DNA from: Clostridium paridis
GTDB taxonomy: Bacteria > Bacillota > Clostridia > Clostridiales > Clostridiaceae
NCBI RefSeq assembly: GCF_016765615.1
Contig: NZ_JAESWA010000017.1
Span: forward strand, 124,001 to 188,000
Reading direction: 5' to 3'
DNA length: 64,000 nt
The notes under the pieces are model-generated. The model did no database searches and was not told where the DNA came from. It worked only from the letters and a program-made list of their open reading frames with translations. Every line of letters begins with the position of its first letter. Position 1 is the stretch's first letter. Both the position numbers and the translations under genes were made by a program. This document shows, one piece after another, positions 27,998 to 37,820 of the stretch.

Positions 27998-29332
27998 TTA
28001 TTTATACTCTTCTCCAGTAAGTGAAAATGATCCAGCTTTTGTTATTTTTACATTTACAAGCTTGCCTATATTTTCTTGACTACCTTCAAAATTAACAAGT
28101 CTTCCGTTTCTTGTTCTTCCCATTAATCTATCTTCTTGATTTTTACTCTTACCTTCTACAAGAACTTCTACTACTTCTCCATTATATTCCTTATTTCTCT
28201 TTTCAACAATCTCATTCACTTGCTTAACTAGTCTATTAAATCTCTCATGTTTTATTTCTTCAGAAATTTGATTTTCCATTCTATCAGCTGGTGTATTATT
28301 TCTTCTAGAATATATGAATGTAAATGCAGAATCGTACTCAACTTCTTTAACTAAATCTAACGTATCTAAGAAGTCTTCTTCTGTTTCACCAGGGAAACCT
28401 ATTATAATATCAGTAGATATTGAAACTCCTGGTATTTCTTTTCTTATTTTCCTAGCAAGTTCTAAATATTGTTCTTTAGTGTAGCTTCTATTCATTTCCT
28501 TTAATACTCTAGAAGATCCACTTTGAACTGGTAAGTGAATTTGCTCACATAACTTATCGCATTCTTTTACTGCTTGAATTACATCGTCAGTTAAGTCTTT
28601 AGGATGAGAAGTCATAAACCTTATTCTTTCTAAACCTTCAACTTCATTTACAACTCTTAGTAATTTAGCAAAGGTCATATCATCTCCTAAGTCTTTTCCG
28701 AAGGAGTTAACATTTTGTCCAAGTAAAGTTACTTCTTTATAGCCTAAGCTAACTAATTCCTTTACTTCTTTAAGTATATCATCAACTTTTCTACTTCTTT
28801 CTCTTCCTCTAACATAAGGAACTATACAATAAGTACAGAAATTATTACATCCATACATGATAGTTACAAAAGCTTTTACATCGCTCTTTCTATCTATAGG
28901 AAGTCCTTCTACTATTCCTTCTTCCTTATTTATGATTTCCTTAATTTGAACTCCTTCTTTTTGCACCATATCTAAGTACTCAGGGAACTTATATGAATTA
29001 TGAGTACCAAATATTATGTCTACATATGGGAAGGTCTTAAGTACCTTATCTGCCATATCTTTTTGCTGCATCATACAACCACATATAGCTATTATTAAAT
29101 TAGGCTTCTTTTCCTTCATTGCTTTTAATAGTCCAAGATTGCCGAAAACTTTATTTTCAGCATTTTCTCTTACACAACATGTGTTAAATATAATAATGTC
29201 AGCTTCTTCTTTTACCTCAGTATTAGAATAGCCAATTCTTTTAAGCATTCCAGATAGTTTTTCGGAGTCTTCCTCATTCATTTGGCAACCCCAAGTTTCA
29301 ATATAGTATTTTAATTCAGTATTTTGTAACAT
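27998..29332 (-). CDS. miaB: tRNA-2-methylthio-N6-dimethylallyladenosine synthase
   Basis: Radical-SAM methylthiotransferase acting on i6A37 of tRNA. 444 residues: UPF0004 domain with [14 protein letters not shown] and [10 protein letters not shown] (three cluster cysteines), radical-SAM motif [21 protein letters not shown] (split here as CNNFCTYC), and a C-terminal TRAM domain ending [13 protein letters not shown] 29332 is chosen: AAGGAG lies 8 bp ahead, and the nine-codon longer version would start inside the promoter region. First gene of the miaB-mutS-mutL-miaA-hfq series. Confidence 0.96.
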   Translation of the reverse strand: MLQNTELKYYIETWGCQMNEEDSEKLSGMLKRIGYSNTEVKEEADIIIFNTCCVRENAENKVFGNLGLLKAMKEKKPNLIIAICGCMMQQKDMADKVLKTFPYVDIIFGTHNSYKFPEYLDMVQKEGVQIKEIINKEEGIVEGLPIDRKSDVKAFVTIMYGCNNFCTYCIVPYVRGRERSRKVDDILKEVKELVSLGYKEVTLLGQNVNSFGKDLGDDMTFAKLLRVVNEVEGLERIRFMTSHPKDLTDDVIQAVKECDKLCEQIHLPVQSGSSRVLKEMNRSYTKEQYLELARKIRKEIPGVSISTDIIIGFPGETEEDFLDTLDLVKEVEYDSAFTFIYSRRNNTPADRMENQISEEIKHERFNRLVKQVNEIVEKRNKEYNGEVVEVLVEGKSKNQEDRLMGRTRNGRLVNFEGSQENIGKLVNVKITKAGSFSLTGEEYK

Positions 29333-29511
29333 CTTTACACTCCTTATAAAATAATTCAAGGTTTATCCTTTAATCTTTCGATTATAAATTTTGTTCATTA
29401 AATAATTATATATAATTTATAGAGATTTTGAAAGAGTTTAATAAAATTGATGTATAAATTATTCATAAAAAATATAAAAAAGAAGAATACTATCATAAAA
29501 GGAGTGATAGT

Positions 29512-29676
29512 ATGTATGATGCTAAAGTAACAGATCATCCAGATAAGTATGTTAATCCAGAAAATACAAAGGATAAAAAACGTGACATAAGTGATAGGGG
29601 ATATTTTAATGATAAGCTAACATCATCTGTACTAGGTACTAAAACTTCCTACGTACCAACTGATGATTTGTTATAA
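29512..29676 (+). CDS. Small hydrophilic protein, 54 residues
   Basis: A short gene with a strong ribosome site (AAAGGAGTG, 7 bp from ATG) and its own terminator at 29701-29737. The product begins MYDAKVTDHPDKYVNPENTK and ends TSYVPTDDLL: hydrophilic, without cysteine or membrane segment. No family assigned. The complete set of signals (start, stop, terminator) supports a real gene; the composition would fit a small spore or stress protein, which is inference only. Confidence 0.7.
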   Translation: MYDAKVTDHPDKYVNPENTKDKKRDISDRGYFNDKLTSSVLGTKTSYVPTDDLL

Positions 29677-29700
29677 TCCCCAGGATATTTTCAAACTAAT

Positions 29701-29737
29701 AAGCCTATAGGATGTGAAATTCCATAGGCTTTTTTTA
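29701..29737 (+). terminator. Intrinsic terminator of the 54-residue gene
   Basis: AAGCCTATAGGA / TTCCATAGGCTT hairpin then TTTTTTAT. Confidence 0.88.
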
Positions 29738-29919
29738 TAATTCTACAGCTGCCAATACTTGTAAAATCATATAGTTTTTTTATACAATAGTAATATAAAA
29801 CGATGTAACAGTAATATTGTTATAATCTTCAATTGATTATCTTGTTTGATTTTAAAAATGTACACTATCTATTTATTAGAATATAAGATAAATTTTATAC
29901 TTTAAGGAGATATAATTAA

Positions 29920-30840
29920 ATGGCACTTTCAAAACTTAAAGAATTTGCTTCACAAAAAGGTTGGAAATTCGAAAAAAATATTGCATCTGGAGAAGAGAAC
30001 AACTACTTATTTACTGTGATTTCTGGACAAGGAGTGAAAATTTTTATTTGTCCATTACCATCCATTAGTGAAGAAAGTAAGAACCAGGTTTTAAATCATT
30101 TAACTAACAATAAGAAGCTATTAAAAATTAGTAGTTTTTTATTCGATCATGATGTGTTAATTATAAAATTTAAAGAGAATTATAGACGCACCAAAATTGA
30201 AACTATGAATAATTTATTACTTGAGTTAACTAATCTTTTAAACTCTTTAGGAATAAAAGGTAAGGAATGCTGCATATTCTGTGGTCATGATAATGCAAAT
30301 GAAACTATTTACTTTGAAAATATAATGTATTCAGCACACAGTGAATGTTACACCCAAGAGGTCCAAATGCTCCAAACGGCAGCAAAAGAATATGAATCAG
30401 AAGATAAAAACTATTTTAGAGGAACAATCGGTGCGTTAATAGGTGGCATTATAATCTCCATACTTTGGAGCTTGGCTCAAATGTATTTAGATGATAGTTT
30501 AGCAGCGATTTTCTCTATTTTCTTAAGCTTTGGATTATTAAAATCTTATTATTTTTTTAAAGGTAAATTAGGTACTGCAACAAGATGGATTATAGCTGCA
30601 TGTACTTTTATTTCTGTAATAATTTCTCAACTTATGGTTGTTGAAATTATGATGCTACAGCATGGTACCACTATAGAGTATAGTGACTTAAAAGGTCTAT
30701 TTGGTATTTCTGGACTAGCAGCGATGTTTAGACTAAACGTAAAATTAAGTCTATTCATTGCATTTATAGGCTTTTTAATTTTTATTTTTCCAATAAAAGG
30801 TGATACAAAAAGTGTTTTGCCAAGAATAGAAAAGAAATAG
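29920..30840 (+). CDS. Unrecognised membrane protein with a cysteine cluster
   Basis: 306 residues. The N-terminal part (about 1-110) is soluble and mixed alpha/beta. ECCIFCGHDN followed by SAHSECY near 120-147 looks like a treble-clef or zinc-ribbon site. Three to four hydrophobic helices fill residues about 165-300. AAGGAGA precedes ATG 29920 and a strong bidirectional terminator follows. No family recognised; a membrane sensor or scaffold with a small zinc domain is a reasonable guess. Confidence 0.7.
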   Translation: MALSKLKEFASQKGWKFEKNIASGEENNYLFTVISGQGVKIFICPLPSISEESKNQVLNHLTNNKKLLKISSFLFDHDVLIIKFKENYRRTKIETMNNLLLELTNLLNSLGIKGKECCIFCGHDNANETIYFENIMYSAHSECYTQEVQMLQTAAKEYESEDKNYFRGTIGALIGGIIISILWSLAQMYLDDSLAAIFSIFLSFGLLKSYYFFKGKLGTATRWIIAACTFISVIISQLMVVEIMMLQHGTTIEYSDLKGLFGISGLAAMFRLNVKLSLFIAFIGFLIFIFPIKGDTKSVLPRIEKK

Positions 30841-30870
30841 AAAGAGATAGGAGCAATCCTATCTCTTTTT
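30841..30870. terminator. Bidirectional terminator
   Basis: AAAGAGATAGGA-GCAA-TCCTATCTCTTTTT, serving convergent genes. Confidence 0.92.
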
Positions 30871-31705
30871 ATCTAATCCATCCAACAACTTTATTATAAT
30901 AATTAAAACCTACTGAATTATAAAGGTTAACTGCTGGAGTATTTTTTTCAGAAACTCTAATATATAAATCCTTTATATTTTTCTCAGTACATGTAGCTAT
31001 TATTCTATTTAAAAGTATTCTTCCGTAGCCTTTTTTTCTATACCCATCGATTATTCCAAAATTAACTACAAGATACTGTTTATTCAAATATATTACTTGT
31101 CCATATCCTATTGAGACACCTTTATGCAGAATTAAAATAGACAAATCATCTATATAATATGACTGCTTCATATCATTAACTATATCCGCTACCTTTAAAT
31201 CAGCTCTATTTACATCCTTAAAGATAGAATTTTGTATCTCTGCTCTAGTCTTTATGTCTGAATTATTTTGAACTACTTTAAACTCCACATCCTCAGCTTT
31301 TATGAAATCAACATTTCCTAATTTTTTAAGGAGAACGATGCTCTCATCTGAAATTTGAAAACCTATCTTATTTAATAGTTCTGTATTACCTTGGGTCGCA
31401 GTTGTTTCAAAGGAATAGAATTTATTAGATTTAAACTCATTTAGAGGAAACTCTTCAAAACCATCTTGAAAGTATAAGCTGCGCAAATTCACATAATCAT
31501 CTCTTAAATTTTCTTTCCATATCATACCTAGTTTATCTTCATAGCTATATACCTTTAGATTAGTTCTAAGCACTAATTTATCCAATATATTTGCTTTAGT
31601 ATATGCTTCCTCGAAATCTTCATTTAATGGATTCATTTCTATTGCTTCATCTGATATTTCTTTTATAAGATTCAAATCAAATTTTCTAACTTTTTTGATC
31701 TTCAT
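30869..31705 (-). CDS. GNAT-family N-acetyltransferase (tandem domain)
   Basis: 278 residues. The C-terminal half is a clear GNAT domain: LVVNFGIIDGYRKKGYGRILLNRI contains the acetyl-CoA pyrophosphate loop (R-K-K-G-Y-G, quoted in parts) and NTPAVNLYNSVGFNYYNK is the usual C-terminal helix-strand. The N-terminal half has a degenerate GNAT-like layout without the loop. Substrate unknown. ATG 31705 is preferred over the earlier GTG, which overlaps GGAGAG. It is the last gene of a long minus-strand series. Confidence 0.82.
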   Translation of the reverse strand: MKIKKVRKFDLNLIKEISDEAIEMNPLNEDFEEAYTKANILDKLVLRTNLKVYSYEDKLGMIWKENLRDDYVNLRSLYFQDGFEEFPLNEFKSNKFYSFETTATQGNTELLNKIGFQISDESIVLLKKLGNVDFIKAEDVEFKVVQNNSDIKTRAEIQNSIFKDVNRADLKVADIVNDMKQSYYIDDLSILILHKGVSIGYGQVIYLNKQYLVVNFGIIDGYRKKGYGRILLNRIIATCTEKNIKDLYIRVSEKNTPAVNLYNSVGFNYYNKVVGWIR

Positions 31706-31755
31706 ATTAATCACATCTCTCCATCAAAATATAATTATTATACCATATATTAAAT

Positions 31756-32748
31756 CTACATATTATACTTTTCCTCGAATTTTTTAATCCATAAATCAAG
31801 ATTTTCTTTAACTTCTATTAAATAATCAAATTCATTTCTTAATATATTTATGTTGCTTGTATTTTGCTTTTTATATATACCTTTACAAATTTCATACAGC
31901 CTATAGGGGAATATGGTAAAGCAATAAAGCAAATAAATTTCTTCGTCAATAAAGGTTTCTTCTTTATTATAAGTATTAACTAACTCTTCAAAAAAACTAT
32001 AATTCCATTTAATAGACGAACTATTTTCTATGCTATTTAATAATGAACCTAAATCAGTAAGATAGTAGGATTGCTTTATTTTAGGTATATCTCTAAGCAA
32101 TATCTTCCCTTCAACTTCCCCAAAGTTATCTAATCCTAAATTAGAAATACAAAATTTATATCTAAGTAGTTTTTCAGAACTTTTAGGTACTACACTTCTT
32201 AATATTAACAAACATTTATCAAATATATTATCGTAAGCATTTAATATATCATAAACCTTAGAATCTAATGGAGCTTTAATAATTTTCATATTTAATTCTT
32301 GCTTCAAATTAACAAGGAAAACTAACCTTCTAATATATTTATCAATTGTTTTTCCATATTCTCTTCTTAATCTGTATTTTTCAGGGTGTAATTCTTTAGT
32401 GCACTTATGAAAATTTCTAAGTACTTGCATAGTTGATTTGTAAAACAGAGAAAGTTCCATTTTGTTCTCATTCTCAATATAAGTAGTTAAATAGTAAATT
32501 CTATCTTTTGTTATTATATAACTATTTCCATTGTTACTTTTAACTACACGTGAAGTTTTCCTAAAACCATTGTTGTATATATCTTCTTTAAACTGAAATA
32601 ATTCCTTAATACCTTTTTTATTTCTTCTATGGGAATTTAAAATAAATTTATCTTCTCCACAATCAATTATGTAACACTTTCCATTCTTAATTGCATTATA
32701 TCCAATGATATTATAATTTAATAATACTCGCTGAATGATGTGTTCCAT
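31756..32748 (-). CDS. CotS-family spore-coat-like protein (degenerate kinase fold)
   Basis: 330 residues resembling the CotS/YutH group of kinase-fold coat proteins. The layout has an N-lobe beginning VLLNYNIIGYNAIKNGKCYI, a central helical HKCTKEL region, and a C-terminal ISNLGLDNFGEVEGKILLRD segment where a kinase would have its catalytic and DFG loops. The canonical HGD and DFD residues are not visible, so it is probably structural. GGAGG precedes the ATG. Family membership is moderate-confidence pattern recognition. It stands between ispH-rpsA and the GNAT gene. Confidence 0.55.
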   Translation of the reverse strand: MEHIIQRVLLNYNIIGYNAIKNGKCYIIDCGEDKFILNSHRRNKKGIKELFQFKEDIYNNGFRKTSRVVKSNNGNSYIITKDRIYYLTTYIENENKMELSLFYKSTMQVLRNFHKCTKELHPEKYRLRREYGKTIDKYIRRLVFLVNLKQELNMKIIKAPLDSKVYDILNAYDNIFDKCLLILRSVVPKSSEKLLRYKFCISNLGLDNFGEVEGKILLRDIPKIKQSYYLTDLGSLLNSIENSSSIKWNYSFFEELVNTYNKEETFIDEEIYLLYCFTIFPYRLYEICKGIYKKQNTSNINILRNEFDYLIEVKENLDLWIKKFEEKYNM

Positions 32749-32810
32749 AAAATTCCTCCTAAAATATTATTACTAATTAAATATATTCAATAAATTCTCG
32801 TATAATAACA

Positions 32811-32845
32811 AAAGAGTTCTTTCTTAATGAAAGAACTCTTTAATA
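32811..32845 (-). terminator. Intrinsic terminator after ispH-rpsA
   Basis: AAAGAGTTCTTTC-TTAAT-GAAAGAACTCTTT; on the minus strand TTTGTTATT follows. Confidence 0.85.
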
Positions 32846-32858
32846 TACACTTAAACTA

Positions 32859-34751
32859 TTAGTCTATAACCTTTGAACTTAATCCAATTTTCTTTTTCTC
32901 ACTGTCAACGCTTAATATTTTAGCTTTAACAACATCATTAACTTTTAGTACTTCTGATGGATGGTTTATCTTCTTTCTAGAAATTTGAGAAATGTGAAGT
33001 AATCCATCTACTCCTTTTTCTAATTCTACAAAAGCACCAAAATCAGCTATTCTTACTACTTTACCAACTACTATAGTTCCTTCTGGATATTTTTCTTCTA
33101 TGTTAACCCATGGATCTTCTAGTAAATCTTTAATACTTAATGTTAGTTTATTATCTTCTCTATTTAATGCTATTATTTTAGCTTCAACTTCTTCTCCAAG
33201 CTTTAAAAGTTCTTGTGGCTTTGAAACTTTGCCATAACTCATAAGTGATAGTGGAATTAATCCATCTAGACCTTTAACATCTACAAAAGCACCAAACTCT
33301 GCAAATCTTAACACCTTAACCTTTAATACATCACCTTCATTTATAGAGCCCCATGCAGCATCTTCTCTCTCGTTTTTAGCAGCTTCTTCAATAATTCTGC
33401 TAGAAGCAATTACATTACCTTCTTCTAAGTTTAGTATCTTTACATTTAATACTTTTCCTACATAACTAGCTGGGTCTTTTACAAAAGCAACTGATATTTG
33501 TGATTGAGGTATAAATATTCTTACACCCTTATAATATGCTACTAATCCACCTCTAGCTGCATCAGTTATTTCAATATCTAATGTCTTTTCAGTTTCTTTA
33601 GCATCTTTTAATTCCTCTAAGGCTTCTTCTCTTTGAATTTCTTTTCTTGATAATAGAACATAACCTTCAAAGTTATAACTTAAAACCTTAGCTTTTATTT
33701 CATCTCCAACTTTTACTACTTCTAATATATCTTCTGATTTATCAAAAGTAAATTCATTCTTAGGAATTTTACCATCTAACTTATATCCTGGAATAGCTAC
33801 ATATGCAGCATCAAAATCAACTTTTAATACTTCAACCTTTATAACTTCACCAATAGTTAATTTTCTATCCATTTCATTCATCAAATCTAATTGATTAACT
33901 TCTGAGTTGTTGTTTTCCATAATATTAATTACCTCCTTAATTACCCAGTCAGGAGTAGATGCTCCAGCAGTTACTCCAACTAACTCTATCTCTTTATCAT
34001 TAATTAAATCTAAGGGTATTTCCTTAGCATTTTCAACATAGTATGTTCTATCACAATTCTTCTTGCAAATCTCATACAATTTTGTTGTGTTAGAACTATT
34101 CTTACCACCGATAACTAGCATTACTTGAACTTGTTTAGAAATTTCATCGGCACTTTTTTGTCTTACATCTGTAGCTGAACAAATGGTATTAAAAGAAAGA
34201 ACTTCCTTTGACCTATTGCTAATATTATTTAAAGTTTTTTCCCAGTTTTCTTTTTTTTCAGTAGTCTGTGAGACTAAGCAAACTTTTTCAAGATTAGACT
34301 CATCAATATCTCCATTTTTAGTTATGATTGCCTTATTATCGCACCAACCATTTATGCCTACAACTTCTGGATGCTTTTCGTCTCCCATAATAACTATTCT
34401 ATATCCATCATCACTATATTTTTTAGCCTTTTTTTGAATATTAGTAACAAAGGGACATGTAGCATTTATTATTGTAAGTCCTCTATTTTCTAGTTCATCA
34501 TATACTTTCTTTGATACGCCATGTGATCTAATTACTACAACATCATCCTTTGACAATGTAGAAATATCATCAAAATTAACAGCATGAATATCATTGCTTT
34601 CAAGCATTTCAACCACATCATTATTATGAATAAGTGGTCCTAAAGTATATATTTTCTTATTAAACACTTCTTTATTCTTAAGTGCTTCATCAACTGCTCT
34701 TTTTACACCAAAGCAGAATCCTGCATTTTCTGCTAATATTACTTTTCTCAT
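32859..34751 (-). CDS. ispH: IspH-ribosomal protein S1 fusion
   Basis: 630-residue fusion. Residues 1-280 are 4-hydroxy-3-methylbut-2-enyl diphosphate reductase, the last MEP-pathway step, with the three [4Fe-4S] cysteines in NAGFCFGVKRA, NATCPFVTN and NTICSATDVRQ. Residues about 295-630 hold four S1 RNA-binding repeats, for example GDVLKVKVLRFAEFGAFVDV and GKVVRIADFGAFVELEKGVD. The fusion is a known clostridial feature. It follows cmk by 57 bp; in most bacteria cmk directly precedes rpsA, so gene order is retained. The frame is continuous, with no sign of an assembly join. Confidence 0.96.
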   Translation of the reverse strand: MRKVILAENAGFCFGVKRAVDEALKNKEVFNKKIYTLGPLIHNNDVVEMLESNDIHAVNFDDISTLSKDDVVVIRSHGVSKKVYDELENRGLTIINATCPFVTNIQKKAKKYSDDGYRIVIMGDEKHPEVVGINGWCDNKAIITKNGDIDESNLEKVCLVSQTTEKKENWEKTLNNISNRSKEVLSFNTICSATDVRQKSADEISKQVQVMLVIGGKNSSNTTKLYEICKKNCDRTYYVENAKEIPLDLINDKEIELVGVTAGASTPDWVIKEVINIMENNNSEVNQLDLMNEMDRKLTIGEVIKVEVLKVDFDAAYVAIPGYKLDGKIPKNEFTFDKSEDILEVVKVGDEIKAKVLSYNFEGYVLLSRKEIQREEALEELKDAKETEKTLDIEITDAARGGLVAYYKGVRIFIPQSQISVAFVKDPASYVGKVLNVKILNLEEGNVIASSRIIEEAAKNEREDAAWGSINEGDVLKVKVLRFAEFGAFVDVKGLDGLIPLSLMSYGKVSKPQELLKLGEEVEAKIIALNREDNKLTLSIKDLLEDPWVNIEEKYPEGTIVVGKVVRIADFGAFVELEKGVDGLLHISQISRKKINHPSEVLKVNDVVKAKILSVDSEKKKIGLSSKVID

Positions 34752-34808
34752 TCCATCACCTTTATAAATAGAGTATAAATCTAAAATAATATATTTATAA
34801 TTAGTTCA

Positions 34809-35453
34809 TTATTTAATATACTCTAAAATTTTGTTTACAACACCATCAATATCTAATCCAGTAGTATCTATTTCGATAGCATCGTCTGCTTTTCTTAATG
34901 GATCTGTTTCTCTATGAGTATCAATAAAATCTCTCTTTTTCATATCTTCTAAGATTTCATCAAACTCTACCTTCATCCCTTTAGATATCAATTCTTCATG
35001 TCTTCTTCTAGCTCTTTCTTCTGAAGAGGCTGTTAAGAAAAACTTATATGGAGAATCTTTTAAAACCACTGTGCCAATATCTCTACCATCCATAATAACA
35101 TCAAACTTTTTACTCATTTTTTGTTGTAAATAAACTAGTTTTTCTCTTACTTCAGGTACTTGTGCATAATTTGAAACATTACTACTTACTTGTAGTGAAG
35201 ATAACTCCTCTTGAATATCTATTCCATTTAAGATTAAATTATCCCTTTCAAAATGCATCTCCATCTTATCAATTAATGATGAAAGTTTATCTATATCTTT
35301 AAAAGAAATATCACTTTTTATGGCTTCAAGTGTCACTGCTCTATACATAGCACCTGTATTTATGTACATTAAATTTAGTTTTTTTGCTATTATCTTTGCA
35401 ATGGTACTTTTCCCTGCACCAGCTGGTCCATCTATTGCTACTGAAATTCTCAA
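34809..35453 (-). CDS. cmk: Cytidylate kinase
   Basis: Phosphorylates CMP and dCMP. 214 residues with P-loop IDGPAGAGKSTIAK at the N-terminus, the NTGAMYRAVTL CMP-binding stretch, DGRDIGTVV and the lid RARRRHEEL. The start codon is TTG at 35453, preceded by GGAAG; no ATG lies nearby and the family always starts just before this P-loop. Upstream of ispH-rpsA in the usual order. Confidence 0.96.
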   Translation of the reverse strand: MRISVAIDGPAGAGKSTIAKIIAKKLNLMYINTGAMYRAVTLEAIKSDISFKDIDKLSSLIDKMEMHFERDNLILNGIDIQEELSSLQVSSNVSNYAQVPEVREKLVYLQQKMSKKFDVIMDGRDIGTVVLKDSPYKFFLTASSEERARRRHEELISKGMKVEFDEILEDMKKRDFIDTHRETDPLRKADDAIEIDTTGLDIDGVVNKILEYIK

Positions 35454-35524
35454 GTCAAAACTTCCTTTCTTTTTTAAAACATTACCAATTTCTATTATAT
35501 CATATTGGAAATAAAAATAAATTA

Positions 35525-36748
35525 TTAAATTGAAGTTCCAGCTATATAACCAGTAGATAATGCAATTTGAACATTATATCCACCCGTAAATGCATCTACA
35601 TCCATAACTTCACCAGCAAATGAAATATTTGAAATTAATTTTGATTTCATGGTAGATGGATCTATTTCTTTTGTATCAATCCCACCAGCAGTTACTATTG
35701 CTTCTTCGATTGGTCTTAACCCTTTTACAGTAAAGGTCAAGTTTTGAATCAACTCTACTAGCCTTTTTCTTTCTTCTTTTGTTATTGAGTTGACCTTTTT
35801 ATTTTCATCAATTCCTGATAAATTTATTATTATAGGAATAAGTTTTTTAGGAAGTAATTCATCTAAAGAATTCTTAAAATCCTTATTTAAAAACTTCTGG
35901 AAATCTTTTTGAATTCTTTTGTCTAGTTCTTGATTATCTAAAGCTGGTTTTAAGTTTATTGATATCTCCATAGGTATATTATCTTTTACATATCTAGAAG
36001 CACTTAATATTAATGGACCAGAGATACCAAAATGCGTAAATAGCATTTCACCTTGTTCTTTATACTGCACTTTTTTATCTTTAGAACTAATTAATTTCAC
36101 TTGAACATTTTTAAGACTTAATCCCATTAGCTCTTTTACCCAATCTTCTTTTAATTCAATTGGAACTAGAGAGGGTTTTAATGAGACAATTTTATGTCCT
36201 AACTTTTGTGCAAATTTATATCCTTCACCTCTAGAGCCTGTAAGTGGATAGGATTTTCCTCCAGTTGCTATAATAAAATGATCTCCAGATACTTTTTGAT
36301 TATTTTCTAAAACTACAGCTTTAACTGTACTGTCTTCAATAACGATATCGCTAACTTTAGATTTAAGGTAAATTTTCACTCCTAAATCGTTTAATTCATT
36401 TTCAAGGCCTTTAATTATATCTGAACTCTTATCTGATAAAGGAAATACCCTATCTCCTCTTTCTACTTTTAATTTTATATTCTTTCCTTCAAAAAAATTC
36501 ATAACATCTTGATTTGTGTATGTATAAAGAGCACTGTATAAGAAATATGGATTACCAGGAATATACTCAAAAAATTCTGATATATCCTTAGCATTTGTTA
36601 CATTGCATCTTCCCTTTCCAGTTATAAATAACTTTTTCCCAAGTCTATCATTTCCTTCTATTAAAATTACTTCATTACCATTTTTAGCTGAAGTAATTGC
36701 TGCCATCATTCCAGCTGGACCTCCGCCTATCACAATAACTTTTTTCAA
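35525..36748 (-). CDS. NAD(P)/FAD-dependent oxidoreductase, BaiN/HI0933 family
   Basis: 407-residue flavoprotein. Dinucleotide-binding VIGGGPAGMMAAI at the N-terminus, then LFITGKGRCNVTNA, the family signature. IIATGGKSYPLTGSRGEGY lies near 165-185, and the C-terminus has AGEVMDVDAFTGGYNVQ. Members are annotated as bile-acid 3-dehydro-4-reductase-like (BaiN) or simply HI0933-like; the physiological substrate is unclear. Start is TTG at 36748 after AGGTGA. It lies between cmk and an RpiR-type regulator. Confidence 0.87.
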   Translation of the reverse strand: MKKVIVIGGGPAGMMAAITSAKNGNEVILIEGNDRLGKKLFITGKGRCNVTNAKDISEFFEYIPGNPYFLYSALYTYTNQDVMNFFEGKNIKLKVERGDRVFPLSDKSSDIIKGLENELNDLGVKIYLKSKVSDIVIEDSTVKAVVLENNQKVSGDHFIIATGGKSYPLTGSRGEGYKFAQKLGHKIVSLKPSLVPIELKEDWVKELMGLSLKNVQVKLISSKDKKVQYKEQGEMLFTHFGISGPLILSASRYVKDNIPMEISINLKPALDNQELDKRIQKDFQKFLNKDFKNSLDELLPKKLIPIIINLSGIDENKKVNSITKEERKRLVELIQNLTFTVKGLRPIEEAIVTAGGIDTKEIDPSTMKSKLISNISFAGEVMDVDAFTGGYNVQIALSTGYIAGTSI

Positions 36749-36798
36749 AATATCACCTCTAAACTTTCTTAAGGATATTATAACATCTTATTTAATAG

Positions 36799-36825
36799 AA
36801 AAAAGAGGCAAAGCCTCTTTTTTGA
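36799..36825 (-). terminator. Intrinsic terminator after the RpiR-type gene
   Basis: AAAAAAGAGGC-AAA-GCCTCTTTTTT: perfect 11-bp stem. Confidence 0.92.
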
Positions 36826-36827
36826 AA

Positions 36828-37730
36828 TTATTCATCTAACACATTACCCCTGTTATATGAATAAACATTATATTCTTTCCAAATACTTTCAAGATTATTA
36901 AATGTATTTGCTATAGTTTCTTTTTCTCTCATCCCTACAGCTATAATTAACGCATTAATAACTGATAGCGGTGCCACAAGTGAATCAACAAAACTTGCCA
37001 TGTTACTTTGAACAATTAAGCTATAGTCTGCTTGTGTTGCTAAAGGTGACAATAGCGAATCTGTTATCGCAACTACCTTTGCATTTCTACTTTGTGCAAA
37101 TGATAAAGCATCAATTGTTTTTGCTGCATATCTTGGGAAGCCTATACCTATTACTAAATCTCCTTCTTTGATATTAATCATTTGTTCAAATATATCTGAA
37201 ATACCATAAGCTACAATATTTACGTTATCAAGAATTATATTTAAATAGAAACCTAAAAACTCAGCTAAAGCAGTTGAACTTCTTAATCCTATAATATATA
37301 TTCTCTTTGCATCGAATATGGACTGAACTACTTCCTCAAAGGTTTTGTGATTTATTTTTTCAAGTGTTGCTCTTATATTTTCTATATCTGCCTTTAAAAC
37401 TCCTTTTAAAGCATTTTCTTCTGAAATATAATCATTTGTAAGTTCTAATCTTTGAACAGTTGTTAACTTATTCTTTATAAGTTCTTGTAATTCCTTTTGA
37501 AGCTTAGGGTAACCACTAAATCCAAGCTCATTTGCAAATCTAACTACAGTGGATTCCGAAACACCTACTGAAACTCCTAATTTAGCTGCAGTCATAAAGG
37601 CTGCTTTATCATAATTTTTTAATATGTATTCTGCAATAAGCTTTTGCCCTTTACTTAATCTTGGAAATTTTAATTGAATAATTCTCATTAAATCTTGATT
37701 TGCTTCTAGCTTTTCTTGGAAATAATCCAT
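36828..37730 (-). CDS. MurR/RpiR-family transcriptional regulator
   Basis: 300 residues: N-terminal helix-turn-helix (about 15-90) with LGVSVGVSESTVVRFANELGF as recognition helix (quoted part VSESTVVRFANE), and a C-terminal SIS sugar-phosphate-binding domain (about 125-280) with YIIGLRSSTALAEF and GIGFPRYAAKT. The ligand is probably a sugar phosphate; no metabolic gene next to it reveals which. GGAGTAAGGG precedes the start. A terminator follows, so it is a separate unit. Confidence 0.88.
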   Translation of the reverse strand: MDYFQEKLEANQDLMRIIQLKFPRLSKGQKLIAEYILKNYDKAAFMTAAKLGVSVGVSESTVVRFANELGFSGYPKLQKELQELIKNKLTTVQRLELTNDYISEENALKGVLKADIENIRATLEKINHKTFEEVVQSIFDAKRIYIIGLRSSTALAEFLGFYLNIILDNVNIVAYGISDIFEQMINIKEGDLVIGIGFPRYAAKTIDALSFAQSRNAKVVAITDSLLSPLATQADYSLIVQSNMASFVDSLVAPLSVINALIIAVGMREKETIANTFNNLESIWKEYNVYSYNRGNVLDE

Positions 37731-37820
37731 TTACCCTTACTCCTATCTTTTTTGCAATTTATTTATAATATAAATTCATTTTAACATCATTAATTAATTA
37801 CATCAACCTTAATTATAAAA

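Noticed and set aside
32859-34751. IspH-S1 fusion as a novel chimera or assembly error
   Set aside because: The fusion is a known feature of clostridia, and the frame is continuous without repeats at the join.
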